Source: Ophiostoma sp. CBS 140.51 (Eukaryota; Ascomycota; Sordariomycetes; Ophiostomatales; Ophiostomataceae). Taken from it: a DNA stretch of 60,034 nt. The DNA lies in assembly GCA_029298735.1 (NCBI GenBank), contig JANSLP010000193.1:1-60034 (forward strand), read 5' to 3'. This document shows positions 34,532 to 43,986 of the stretch, one piece after another. The first letter of the stretch is position 1; each line of letters starts with the position of its first letter. The position numbers and the translations under genes were made by a program. The notes beneath the pieces were generated by a model. That model saw only the letters and a program-made list of their open reading frames with translations. It was not told where the DNA came from and did not search any database.

Positions 34532-36412
34532 GTTGGCGGTGGGTGATGAGCTTTCAGCTGAAAAGAGCTGGAACTGGGCTTTTTATAAGAGTTCTGAGGG
34601 CTTGAAGTCTTGCCTGCAAAGTTGCTTTGAAGTGTGAGTGTGAGTCTGTGGATGAAAATAAAAAATGTTTTGCACTTGGACGAGAGATCATGGACATCTT
34701 TATAGATTTTTTTTGTCGTTCATCGACACTCTGGATCATGTCAATTTTTTTGTTAAAACCTACATGTTCACACTCAGAGTTGTAGTCAACACCGAAGAAG
34801 TTTGCTAAGAAGGCCGTAATCAAGATGCCTTACATGTGTATAGATCACAATCGCCATCCATATCACAAAGGATGCAAAAGGATGCAGATACTGAGCAGGA
34901 AGTTTATGATAATGTTGCCTCGGGAAGAGTTGCACAGCCAGCAGCGATAGTGGTGTCTATATTGGCTGACATTTCTCACGGCGACTGAACATTGTTTCGT
35001 GAGGGGTTCTTTTGCTATTCTTCGGCATGTTTGTGATATGCTATCCCGAAGTGCTTGCGTCTGAGGAGGCTCCATTGTCTGTGGGTATGTGTCTGGACGA
35101 GCTTGTTGTTTAATTTTGGCCTTGAAATATTCACATATTCAGAAAATCGTACACATATATGAAGCCCCGTTAAACCGCGATCTAGTACATATAATTGGTC
35201 AACTCATATTTTTCAACCCGGTAGGATCGTGTAGATGCAGTACCTATTTGTTTTAATAAGCATGCAATACGGCCGATCATGAATCTAGACCCGGAGGATC
35301 ATGACTCTCTTTCACAGGTTATCCACACATAATGAATCCATGAGGATTTTTCGTGAGCATGGCTGAGGGGTAAAACATGTGTCCATTTTCATGTTGATCA
35401 TGGTGTGTTTCCTAATAGTTAAAAAAAACATTGAACGGGCCTTGATGGGCGCGGGACCTGCTGGGTCTACTCGATCCTGCACGCTACATGCTAAGTGATC
35501 TGCAAATTGCAGCCACTCGGACACATATTTAAAGTGTGGTTTGCACTGGCGAGAGATGGCCACTATCTCAGCCTTATATTACCCATATGTTTTAATTTTC
35601 CATTTCTCGGTCATCTTCTTGGCTATTTCGTCAATCTATACATCATCTATGTAACCGCCTTGACCTGGATTTGATCTGTAGGGTCGGCGATCGAGGTGCT
35701 TATCCGCCTTGATCCTACTGGCTAAACCTGCCGGCAGATGCCTACGGATGACCGCGGCGTGAGACTTGGCGGTCCCAGGATCGAGGCAAAATATATAAGC
35801 ATAATATGAAGTGCAAAACGTGGTGGCTCTCGACCGACACGGCACGGGCGGGGGGTTTGTATTGATCGCGGTAGAGGTAGAGGACATCAGCCTACCACGA
35901 GAACGGTGGTGGCTAAGTACAAAGATAGAGCTCTAGACATCCTCCAATCATCGGTGCCGAGTCCACCGCCGCCGTTCTTGTTATCAACTGCCTAAATCCT
36001 GGCCATCCTCCAGAATATGTAAGGTAACTTCAGTAGGAAATGAGGCTTATTTTTTGTTTTGATTTTCTTATTGTTTATATATCGTATATGCCATATCCTG
36101 CTCTAGTACGAATTCCCAGATAAATCCAAGACATTGTTGATCTTTCACACCAAAGTTGCTTCGGCCCGCGCGGGTTTCTATTGCTATTGCTAATTGTATC
36201 CCATTGCGTGGGGGTATGCCAAGAAAGGACTGATATATTCTGATGTTTTCAGGAGTTTGTTTGTTAGGAACCTGTCTCACCTTGAAAGACCACTTAATCC
36301 AGATGAAGATTGCTGATGGATAGACTAATGCCTGTCTTACATGTATACAAGTTTCTTATAGTGATGGGAAGAAAAGTAAATTGCTTTTATTTTTATCCTA
36401 TCTATAACGGAA
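34532..36412. other. AT-rich intergenic region
   Basis: Apart from the promoter of the gene at 33800-34531, no gene is supported. An 83-codon minus frame (35636-35887) is more GC-rich than its surroundings but matches nothing I know; it may be a decayed fragment. The flanks are AT-rich. Confidence 0.45.
34580..34587 (-). promoter_or_regulatory. Candidate TATA box of cysteine-rich gene
   Basis: TATAAAAA on the minus strand, about 50 bases upstream of the ATG at 34531, with a C/T-rich leader between. The arrangement suggests a focused core promoter. Confidence 0.5.
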
Positions 36413-37492
36413 TCACAACACGACAGGTTCCAAAATAGCAAACCGATCATTGTCCGAGTCGAGTTCGGCCAGACCATCGAACGGCAGCGTGACCATGGGC
36501 ACAGTGTGGCCGAAGTCGACATTGAACAGGATGGGGAATGACTTGTCCGCAAATCGTCCCTCACACAAGAGGCCCTTGATGACGCCAATGTAGTCTGCCC
36601 GCAGCTTGTCCGTATCATAGCCGAACGGACGGCCAATGACCAAGCCCGCCGCGTCGTCAAAAACACCCTGTGCGATGAGGTCTGCCACTCCAGCACGGAA
36701 GCGGTCCAGTGCCAGACCAGAAACCATGTCGTCTCCCATCTGTGTCTCCATAAAAACGATGCGGCCCTTCCAGTCCGGTGAAATGGCACGCACACCGCCG
36801 AGACGTGCCATCACTGTGATGCAGCCACCAAAGAGCCGGCCCTGTGCTTTGCCGGGGCGGATCCAGATCCATCCGGCGGTGGGTGCGAGCTTCGGTCCCT
36901 GAGTGGAGGCAGCATCGTGCCAGCAAGGGTCAACATCCGGGGCATATGTTGGGGACCGGGCAACATCACCAATGGGCTGGCTATCAGTGATGGCGCGGAA
37001 GAGGTGTTTGGCACAAAACGCAAGGGGTGAAGTGTCGTCGTCGACCGAGTTGGCTTCACCGAGCTCGGCAATGGCGCCGGGCCCATAGAACGTGCGGAGC
37101 CCGGTGAGTGCATGTAGGAACCAATGCAGGCCAGTAATGTCAGAGTAACCGACGACAATCTTGGGGTTCGCACGGATAGCGGCATGCAGCTCTGTGTCAG
37201 CAATCATAGCGGGCAGCAGCTCGGTGAAAGCGGTGCCGCCGATTGTGCAGATAACGGCGTCGATTGTAGGGTCGGTGAAGGCAGTGCGCAACTCCGATAA
37301 CCGGTGGTCAATTGACGACTGGATGCCCGTGTCTGGTGTGTAGAGCTCGCGAACCTGGTAGCCTCGTCCTTTGAGAACAGATGTGGCCCGTGCCATCACC
37401 GCCGGCAGCCTGTCATTGAGCCGTGCCGATGGCGAAACGAACGCAATGCTGGCGCCGGGCTTGAGGGCTTTGGGGGAAATTGTTGAAGGCAT
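36413..37492 (-). CDS. S66 serine peptidase (LD-carboxypeptidase / MccF-type)
   Basis: A single-exon cytosolic protein of 359 residues, full length for family S66, which includes bacterial LD-carboxypeptidases (murein tetrapeptide recycling) and MccF proteins (cleavage of microcin C-type peptide-nucleotide antibiotics). The Ser-Glu-His triad is intact: Ser117 in the nucleophile elbow 'VVGYSDIT', Glu249 in 'VFMETQMGDD', and His329 in 'DFGHTVP'. The entry motif 'LKPGASIAFVSPSA' and 'GRLFGGCITVM' are also typical. Fungi lack murein, so detoxification of a foreign or self-made peptide conjugate, or use of bacterial wall peptides, is more likely. It is intronless, consistent with bacterial ancestry. 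It is transcribed divergently from an MFS exporter across 617 bases and lies next to a second exporter and a regulator. Confidence 0.93.
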   Translation of the reverse strand: MPSTISPKALKPGASIAFVSPSARLNDRLPAVMARATSVLKGRGYQVRELYTPDTGIQSSIDHRLSELRTAFTDPTIDAVICTIGGTAFTELLPAMIADTELHAAIRANPKIVVGYSDITGLHWFLHALTGLRTFYGPGAIAELGEANSVDDDTSPLAFCAKHLFRAITDSQPIGDVARSPTYAPDVDPCWHDAASTQGPKLAPTAGWIWIRPGKAQGRLFGGCITVMARLGGVRAISPDWKGRIVFMETQMGDDMVSGLALDRFRAGVADLIAQGVFDDAAGLVIGRPFGYDTDKLRADYIGVIKGLLCEGRFADKSFPILFNVDFGHTVPMVTLPFDGLAELDSDNDRFAILEPVVL

Positions 37493-38109
37493 GGTGGTTG
37501 TATATATGATTATTATGGGCCTTGATGTTCGTGGTGTTTGTGGCTTAGTGCTGAATGTTGGATGATCTGCACAGTACGGAGTACAAAGAATATCTCGAGA
37601 TGTGGCTTAAAGAGCGGGGCTTGAACATAATATATGCAGCAGTGATCCGTCCATTTTGTTCTTGCCAACATCGCAGATCGTCCTGCGTTGTTGCCAATTG
37701 GGTCTCGCTGATCACATCATTCCCGCAGCCTCAAATGCGACATTCAGGTACAACGCTCAGCATGTCGACCATGTTGAGTCAACCGGCCCCATCTAGCACA
37801 AGATGCGGCTATGCCCAATCGGGCAGGTTGAGCACGGTGGCAGTGTGTGATGGATCGTGCCGTTATGGAGTCGCACGCCCTTGATTTGGCATGTCGACAT
37901 AGCGTACTAAGAAAATGTTGTGTAGGTTGACATCGTTCATAAGCTTTTGTCCTACACAGTTTTGCCACTTATTCCTTCTCGATGTCGCGATGCTACGTTC
38001 ACGACAGCGACAAACAATCGTATATATTTTTCAAGTATTTTCTGACCGAGGTGTGCAATTGCTTACACGATCAGAAAGTTTCAGCATATTACGGAATTCG
38101 ACGTCGAAA
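37493..38109. promoter_or_regulatory. Bidirectional promoter of S66 peptidase and MFS exporter
   Basis: 617 bases between two divergent starts. It contains two copies of GCATGTCGAC (37760-37769 and 37889-37898), the second inside the perfect palindrome ATGTCGACAT (37891-37900), and GTACGGAGTAC at 37574-37584. These are candidate regulator sites; no binding is known. Confidence 0.5.
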
Positions 38110-39763
38110 ATGATAGAAACAAAAACGCCAAATGACTCGACGGACTTGGAAAATGGCGGCATCGCAGTGCCAGCCGACAGCCTTATTGTGGATTTCAACG
38201 GGCCCGATGACAAGTACAGCCCACACAACTGGCCGTTTTCGAAAAAGACATACACAAGTCTCCTTTACAGCATGACGAGCTTAGGTTCTGTCTGGGCAAG
38301 TACAGCGTACGATTTTCCATGATCAAGCAAAATATCGAAAAAAAGGGGTGAACTGGATTGCTAAATTGCCTACCTTCAACAGATATGCACCCGCAAATGA
38401 GAAAATTGCCGAGCAGTTTGGAGTATCATCAGAAGTCGCCTTATTGGGTACCAGCTTCTTGTTGCTGGGGTGGGGAATTGGCCCTTTATTATGGGCGCCA
38501 TTGTCAGAAATCTACGGTCGAAAATGGGCAGTGCTGCTCCCGTATGCGATATCGACGATCATGTCAATTGGCACGGCGACAGCCAAGGACATCCAGACGG
38601 TGCTGATAACTCGATTTTTCACCGGCTTCCTGGGATCAGCTCCAATCACTTGCATGGGCGGTGTCATGGTTGACATGTGGAACCCCTCACAACGAGGCAA
38701 TGCCATTATCGGATACACGCTTGCGGTTGCTGGTGGCCCGGTATGTACTGATTTCCCCTTTTAAAGCTACAACGGGGTCTGACTGATATGGCTTGCAGTG
38801 TCTGGCACCTGTTGTGGGCGGTGCGCTTATTTTAAGTGGTGCTAGTTGGCGATGGACAGAATATGTAAGTCTTCCAAAAGGTAATTTTAAAGGTCGAATG
38901 TGCTGACAATAATATAGATTACCGCCATGATTCAGGGTGTCATCTTTGTTCTTGACTTGTTGCTCATCGACGAGACTTATGCCCCAATCCTTCTCACAAA
39001 CAAGGCAAAGGCACTTCGCAGGTCCACAGGAAATTGGGCTCTTCATGCTGAGTGGGAGGAAAAAGAGATTGTCATTAAAGAACTGGTTATCAAGTTCGGC
39101 CTTCGTCCCCTACAAATGCTCGCCACGCCCATCTGCCTCGCCGTCACGATCTACTCATCGTTCATCTACGCCGTCTTTTATGCCAGCCTCGCATCCTTCC
39201 CAATTATTTTTCAGGAAACCCGCGGCTGGAACAGCCTCATCGGCTCGCTGCCCTTTATTGCCGTGTTCATTGGCATAGTTGCAGGTGCAGCTCTTAGCTG
39301 GCATAGCCAGCAACACTATAACAGAACCCTCGAGGCAAATGGCGGTATTCCCGTCCCTGAAGCCAGACTGCCGCCCATGAAGATCGCTTCGTTTGTTCTT
39401 GCAGGCGGACTGTTTATCATGGGATGGACCTCACGGCCAGATGTACCATGGATTGCCACAAACATCGGGGTTGCTATGATGGGCTTCGGTTACTACACAA
39501 TCTTCACGAGCGCTGTCAGCTATTTGGTGGACACATTCCAACGTTGGGGTGCAAGCGTTTTAGCAGCAAACACCTTTTCGAGAAGTGTATTCTCAGCCAT
39601 TTTGCCGCTCCTGGTGCGACCTTGGTATGGCCGTCTGGGAAACGGGTGGGCATTTACTGTCCTCGGCGTGTTTGCTGTGCTCAATATCCCCATTCCCTTC
39701 GTGTTTGCCAAGTATGGGCAGCAAATCCGGGCCAGGGGCAAATACACATCGAACATGATTTAG
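38110..39763 (+). CDS. 12-TM MFS exporter, DHA1-like
   Basis: Four exons (38110-38306, 38383-38740, 38799-38864, 38918-39763) encode 488 residues. Splice signals: GTACGA/CAG, GTATGT/CAG and GTAAGT/TAG; the first donor is weak, but it restores 'WASTAYAPANEK' in frame. A polar N-terminus with 'DDKYSPHNWPFSKK', typical of the fungal DHA1 multidrug/polyamine exporters, precedes 12 membrane segments. Motif A, 'PLSEIYGRK', is at about 105-113, and motif C-like 'GGPCLAPVVGG' follows at TM5. Export of a drug-like or polyamine-like substrate by proton antiport is the family expectation. Its head-to-head position with the S66 peptidase suggests co-regulation. Confidence 0.93.
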
Positions 39764-39878
39764 AGATGCAGCTTTGGCGTTACGTGCAAATAGATACACC
39801 AGTTTGATCTTCTCATAATAGGATTGGTAATAAACATGGTGTGAAAGTGTGCGAGTCCACAATTTTCCCGCAAACCCT

Positions 39879-39888
39879 CCGCGGAGCT
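39879..39888. promoter_or_regulatory. Palindrome CTCCGCGGAG upstream of 14-TM exporter
   Basis: A perfect 10-bp palindrome holding everted CGG triplets, 126 bases upstream of the ATG at 40014. Nearly the same site occurs twice upstream of the Zn2Cys6 gene (41811-41846). CGG-containing palindromes are typical Zn2Cys6 targets; the assignment is inference. Confidence 0.5.
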
Positions 39889-40013
39889 CTCCAAACAGAA
39901 ACAGATTCGCAAATTTTCCAACTACTTAACAGACCGTATTTAACCCTTTCCAGTATTGCTTTGGTCAAATTAGCTCAAATACGACAAGTGTTACTACTAT
40001 CTCTACCTTCGCC

Positions 40014-41714
40014 ATGAATCCGCCGACAACAGTTTCTACAGAACCGCCGAGTTCGAGCCCGCCAACATTTAAAACAGGTTCACGATTCTGGGCTATCCTG
40101 GTGGGATTGTCTTTCATCAGCCTCCTCACATCTCTAGAGGCGACTGTAACCTCGACGGTTCTTCCGTCAATCATATCAGATCTAGGAGGTGGAGACAATT
40201 ATATTTGGGTCTCCAATGCATATTTTCTCACCATGTAAGGTGTTGCACTCTTTTCCCCCTCCTGCAAGAAATCATTATACTAACCCTGATCCCGTAGGAC
40301 CTCACTTATGCCAATGTTCGGCCAGCTAGCCAATGTGTTTGGGCGTCGATGGCCACTTATCATGTCCGGCGTCCTCTTCATGGTGGGCAGTGCCATCTGT
40401 GGCAGCGCTTTTTCCATGGCTGCCATGATTGCTGGTCGTGCTGTTCAAGGCATTGGAGGTGCTGGCATTGGTGTGCTCTGCGAGATTGTCGTCTGCGATC
40501 TGGTGCCCCTCCGCAAGCGAGGCACCTACATGGGCGCCGTGTTGAGTATGGTCGGCCTCGGAGCAGCTCTTGGGCCACTGTTTGGTGGTCTTTTCGTGCG
40601 GTACAGCACCTGGCGCTGGGCCTTCTATATGACGCTGCCCATGGGCGGTGTCGCCGTCGTTCTCCTGGTGGCTGTTCTGCACGTCCAGTATGACCGCTCA
40701 CAGACGGTTGCCACCAAACTGGCAAGCCTGGACTGGCTGGGCAACGTCTTCTTCGTCGGAGGAACTGTTCCCATTCTTATCTCTCTGGGCTGGGCCGGTG
40801 GTACCTACCCGTGGTCCTCTTACAAAGTACTCGTGCCACTTCTCGCCGGTCTGGCCACGCTGATTGCCTTTGTCATGCTCGAGGGAAACAAACGACTCGC
40901 GCCCCACCCCATGGTTCCTCTCCGCCTCTTCCGCCACTCGACCAGTGCCATTGTTTTTCTTCTCACCTTTTTGCACGGAGTTGTCACCATGTGGGCTCTC
41001 TACTTTCTGCCCGTCTACTTCCAGGGCGTGCTCACAATGGATGCCTACAACGCCGGTATTGCACTCCTGCCGACAATCCTTGCACTGCTTCCGGGAGCCA
41101 TTATCGGAGGTCTGCTTCTATCAAAGTTTGGCCGCTACAAGCCTATTCTAATGGCCTGTTTTGCCCTCATCGTTGTCGGTTTCGGTCTGTTTTCCCTCCT
41201 TGATGCAAAGTCAAGTACAGCCGCTTGGGTCGGCTTCCAAGTTCTGGAGAGCTTCGGTGCAGGCTTCGGTATGGCAGCCTTGCTGCCCGCACTATTGGCC
41301 CCGTTAACTGACAAGGACACGGCGCTGGCCACAGCTACCTGGGGTGTTCTACGCAGCTTCGGTGTGCTTTGGGGTGTCGCTATTGCCGGTGCCATCTACA
41401 CCAACCGGGCGGCACAGCTTGCTCAGCGAGTCATAACCGATCCGTCGGTCGCTGCTATATTTTTGTCTGGTGGCGCATATGGAGCCGCCGACGTGCGTTT
41501 TCTTGACACTCTTGCCCCACAAACGCGTGCACAGGTCATCGCTGTCCAGAGTGACGCGTTGAAGCGGTCGTGGCAGGTGGCCATTGCCTTTGGCGGCGTC
41601 GGACTGATTGCAGCAACCGTCATGAAGCAGATTTCGCTTCGCGAGGAAAACGACACCGAGTTTGGCATCACCGAGAAAAACAATGCACAAAATTTAGAGA
41701 CAGGTGGCAGTTAA
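40014..41714 (+). CDS. 14-TM MFS multidrug exporter, DHA2-like
   Basis: Two exons (40014-40234 and 40298-41714) encode 545 residues; the 63-base intron has GTAAGG, ACTAAC and TAG. The spliced junction gives 'YFLTMTSLMPMFGQLANVFG'. Motif A, 'GQLANVFGRR', lies at 82-91, and the antiporter motif C region reads 'GLGAALGPLFGG'. Fourteen membrane segments with the 'TWRWAFYMTLPMGG' segment place it in the drug:proton antiporter-2 family, which exports toxic organics and secondary metabolites. It lies only 250 bases after the preceding exporter, on the same strand, and 206 bases before a Zn2Cys6 gene. A CGG palindrome in its promoter is shared with that regulator. Confidence 0.94.
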
Positions 41715-41810
41715 AGTCCTGGGTAGTCGTTCTTTTGGCAGGATGAGGTTGAGGTTGCTAGGAAATATGGGGCGATGTCATGAATGCGGAAAGCCGATTG
41801 GTTAGACGTA

Positions 41811-41846
41811 AACCCTCCGTGGAGACAAAACTCTCCGTGGAGGGTT
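41811..41846. promoter_or_regulatory. 36-bp imperfect palindrome upstream of Zn2Cys6 gene
   Basis: Two copies of CTCCGTGGAG (41815-41824 and 41833-41842) are flanked by inverted AACCCTCC and GGAGGGTT arms, 75-110 bases before the start of the regulator. Each copy differs by one base from the perfect palindrome at 39879. Candidate operator for autoregulation and for control of the neighbouring exporter. Confidence 0.55.
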
Positions 41847-41920
41847 TTCGTTGACAATGCTATGCCTAAATTGGGAGTCGTCTTGTTCTCGACTGTTACG
41901 TCGCTCCTTGCTCTTCTTAC

Positions 41921-43300
41921 ATGCAGATGTTCAACCCTCGAACAAATAGAAATCAAATGTCATCACCAGCTCTGGTCAAACCGACTTTGCGTCGATCCGC
42001 CTGTGACCCGTGCCGGGCCAAACGCGTGCGCTGCCTGCGCCCTCAAGACAGCACGGCGGCGTGTGCCAGATGCAGCTACCTGAACTCGCCCTGCGTCACA
42101 GGTGCACCCGGCCAGCCAGGACGGCCGCCCAAACGACAGCGGCGGTCTTCTATTGAAGAAAGCCAACCTCGAACACCGGTACCGGTAGCACCAATCACGA
42201 ATGTTCCCCCGCCTGCATCAAGGCAGCGTTTTCAAGAGCCACAGTTGATGCCAGCTGTGACAGATGACGACACCTGGGCAGCATTGGCGTTGAGTGACAG
42301 CGCAACCTTCTTTGGGCCTTTTGTGGACCAAAGTCTTGATGATTCACTTCGCAACAACAGTGAGCAATGCAACCCACTCCAACTCCAGCCAATACCGCCT
42401 CAACCATTGCAGCTTGGACTCCTTCGTGGAGACGACGACGCCAATGCCATCCCAGACCTGGCCACAACCTCGAGCAACTCCAGCACGACCTTTGATATGG
42501 ACATGGATCTGCTCCTGGAAGGAAATCACGACTACGGACAAAACGTTTTATCTCCAGCATCACCTCAGCGACCACGTCCGCAACGCCTTAGTGTGGGACG
42601 CTCTGTGGTGGCTCTGCGGGAGGATATTGACCAACATATCGCCGCTGTGGAGGCATACTATAAAGACCCGGCTGCTGTTCAGCAATGGTGCATGGATGAG
42701 ACTGGACAAGAAAGTCCGGGACCTGGTTTGCCAGAGCATCCGCCGGCAGCACTTCTTACTTGTAGTAAGAAGTTTATCGACATCCTTCAGACATTGACGC
42801 CGGCCGACACTCTCGGCGCAGGCACCGCCAAGCACGCCGATACCGAGACACTTTTACAGGTGTTGTCGGGCTACCTAGCACTTATGCGTCTTTTTGACGT
42901 CCTCTTCCACGGCGTCTACCAGACCATTAGTAAAATGGCCCTACTGCCGCCAGTACCCTACGAGGCCCTGAGAGTCAGATCTGTCCTACGCATTGGTGGC
43001 GTTTCGGCGTTGCAGGACATGCCGCTAAAGGCATATGCTGTCGGTATTCTCGAGGCCATATACGGGCAGATGCGTACTATCGAGAAGTACCTTGGCGTTC
43101 CGACGAAACATTGCCTTAATCCATCTGGTGCCGAGAATGTCCATGTGACACTAGGACTCTTTTCTCCAGGCGACCGGGCACGGCTGTTCGAGACAGTCAT
43201 GGCACAGGAGGACATCCAATCTCGAAGAGGGGGGAAGTCGTACGTGGAGTCCATACGAAAAAACATTGAGGAGTCGATGACGTTTTTTGATCATATGTAA
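41921..43300 (+). CDS. Zn2Cys6 transcription factor
   Basis: A single-exon nuclear regulator of 459 residues from the ATG at 41921; ATGs at 41927 and 41957 are also possible. The binuclear zinc cluster has Cys28, 31, 38, 48, 51 and 58 (spacing 2-6-9-2-6) with the basic run 'RAKRVR', then a basic linker 'GRPPKRQRR' that can act as nuclear localisation signal. Residues 65-200 are Pro/Gln-rich. The C-terminal part (about 228-440) is helical and resembles the regulatory region of pathway-specific regulators rather than the broad fungal_trans domain; this is a loose impression. Its position behind two exporters and near an S66 peptidase suggests it controls that block. A palindrome upstream may be its own binding site. 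Confidence 0.92.
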   Translation: MQMFNPRTNRNQMSSPALVKPTLRRSACDPCRAKRVRCLRPQDSTAACARCSYLNSPCVTGAPGQPGRPPKRQRRSSIEESQPRTPVPVAPITNVPPPASRQRFQEPQLMPAVTDDDTWAALALSDSATFFGPFVDQSLDDSLRNNSEQCNPLQLQPIPPQPLQLGLLRGDDDANAIPDLATTSSNSSTTFDMDMDLLLEGNHDYGQNVLSPASPQRPRPQRLSVGRSVVALREDIDQHIAAVEAYYKDPAAVQQWCMDETGQESPGPGLPEHPPAALLTCSKKFIDILQTLTPADTLGAGTAKHADTETLLQVLSGYLALMRLFDVLFHGVYQTISKMALLPPVPYEALRVRSVLRIGGVSALQDMPLKAYAVGILEAIYGQMRTIEKYLGVPTKHCLNPSGAENVHVTLGLFSPGDRARLFETVMAQEDIQSRRGGKSYVESIRKNIEESMTFFDHM

Positions 43301-43509
43301 TGGGACAGAAATGAAAGCAAAAGATATTCGCTGTACATATTTTTTTCGTATATATAATTTTGGACTTGTAATACATTTCTGGTGTGGAAAATTCGCCAGG
43401 CATGGCTCAAGTCTACATTTTCTTTGTCACAGAATCTACAACTTAATGTACCTTCCAACAAAGCTAGTCGAGTACACAGTATCCGGGGAGTGGGTTTACT
43501 ACCAATGCC

Positions 43510-43986
43510 GTATCGGAGACCGTGCCAACAGAGTCGCCCTACCACTATGCCAACCGCTTCGACCACTTAAATGCCGAGCGTATACTCCAACGCATCAACG
43601 GCCGCATCCCCGGCTACGATGTTGAGCGGGAATATGCTGTCATGGCCGTCATTGCCTAAAAGTCGGCCGATCTGTCTTAGGACGTCGGTGCTGCATGGGG
43701 TATCGCCAGTCCTGTCAACAGCGCTTTTTGGCTCGTGCTTACCTATTACACGCCCCTCATGCTGTCGGCACCGGCCAAATTGGGTATCCGCACCGCCTAC
43801 TTCTATGGCCGTCTGTGCCTCTTGGGTGTCGGTCTTATCTGCCTCACGGTGTCCGAGACGCGTGGTCGTACAAATGCCGAGATGGATGAGCTGTTTGAGA
43901 GGCGCGTGCTAATACGGCAGTTTGCAAAGGCTGAGACAGGGGAAGAGTATCTCGATAAGAGTAACTTGACCGTGAGGGTTGTCTAA
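43510..43986 (+). pseudogene. Remnant of an MFS sugar transporter
   Basis: One reading frame carries two pieces of a sugar transporter. Codons from 43522 (VPTESPYHYANRF) through 'GYDVEREYAV' correspond to the end of TM6 and the central loop ('PESPxW ... GYDVE.EYA'). Stops TAA (43657-43659) and TAG (43678-43680) follow. From 43681 the same frame resumes in the TM10-11 region ('AFWLVLTYYTPLML') and runs through TM12 to 'SETRGRTNAEMDELFE', the C-terminal PETKGR motif, ending at 43986. TM1-6 and about TM7-10 are missing, so an internal deletion and N-terminal loss occurred in addition to the stops. It is unlikely to be functional. It lies directly after the Zn2Cys6 gene. Confidence 0.85.

Noticed and set aside
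35636..35887. 83-codon GC-richer frame in AT-rich surroundings
   Set aside because: Too short and unrecognised; may be a decayed fragment but cannot be supported as a gene.
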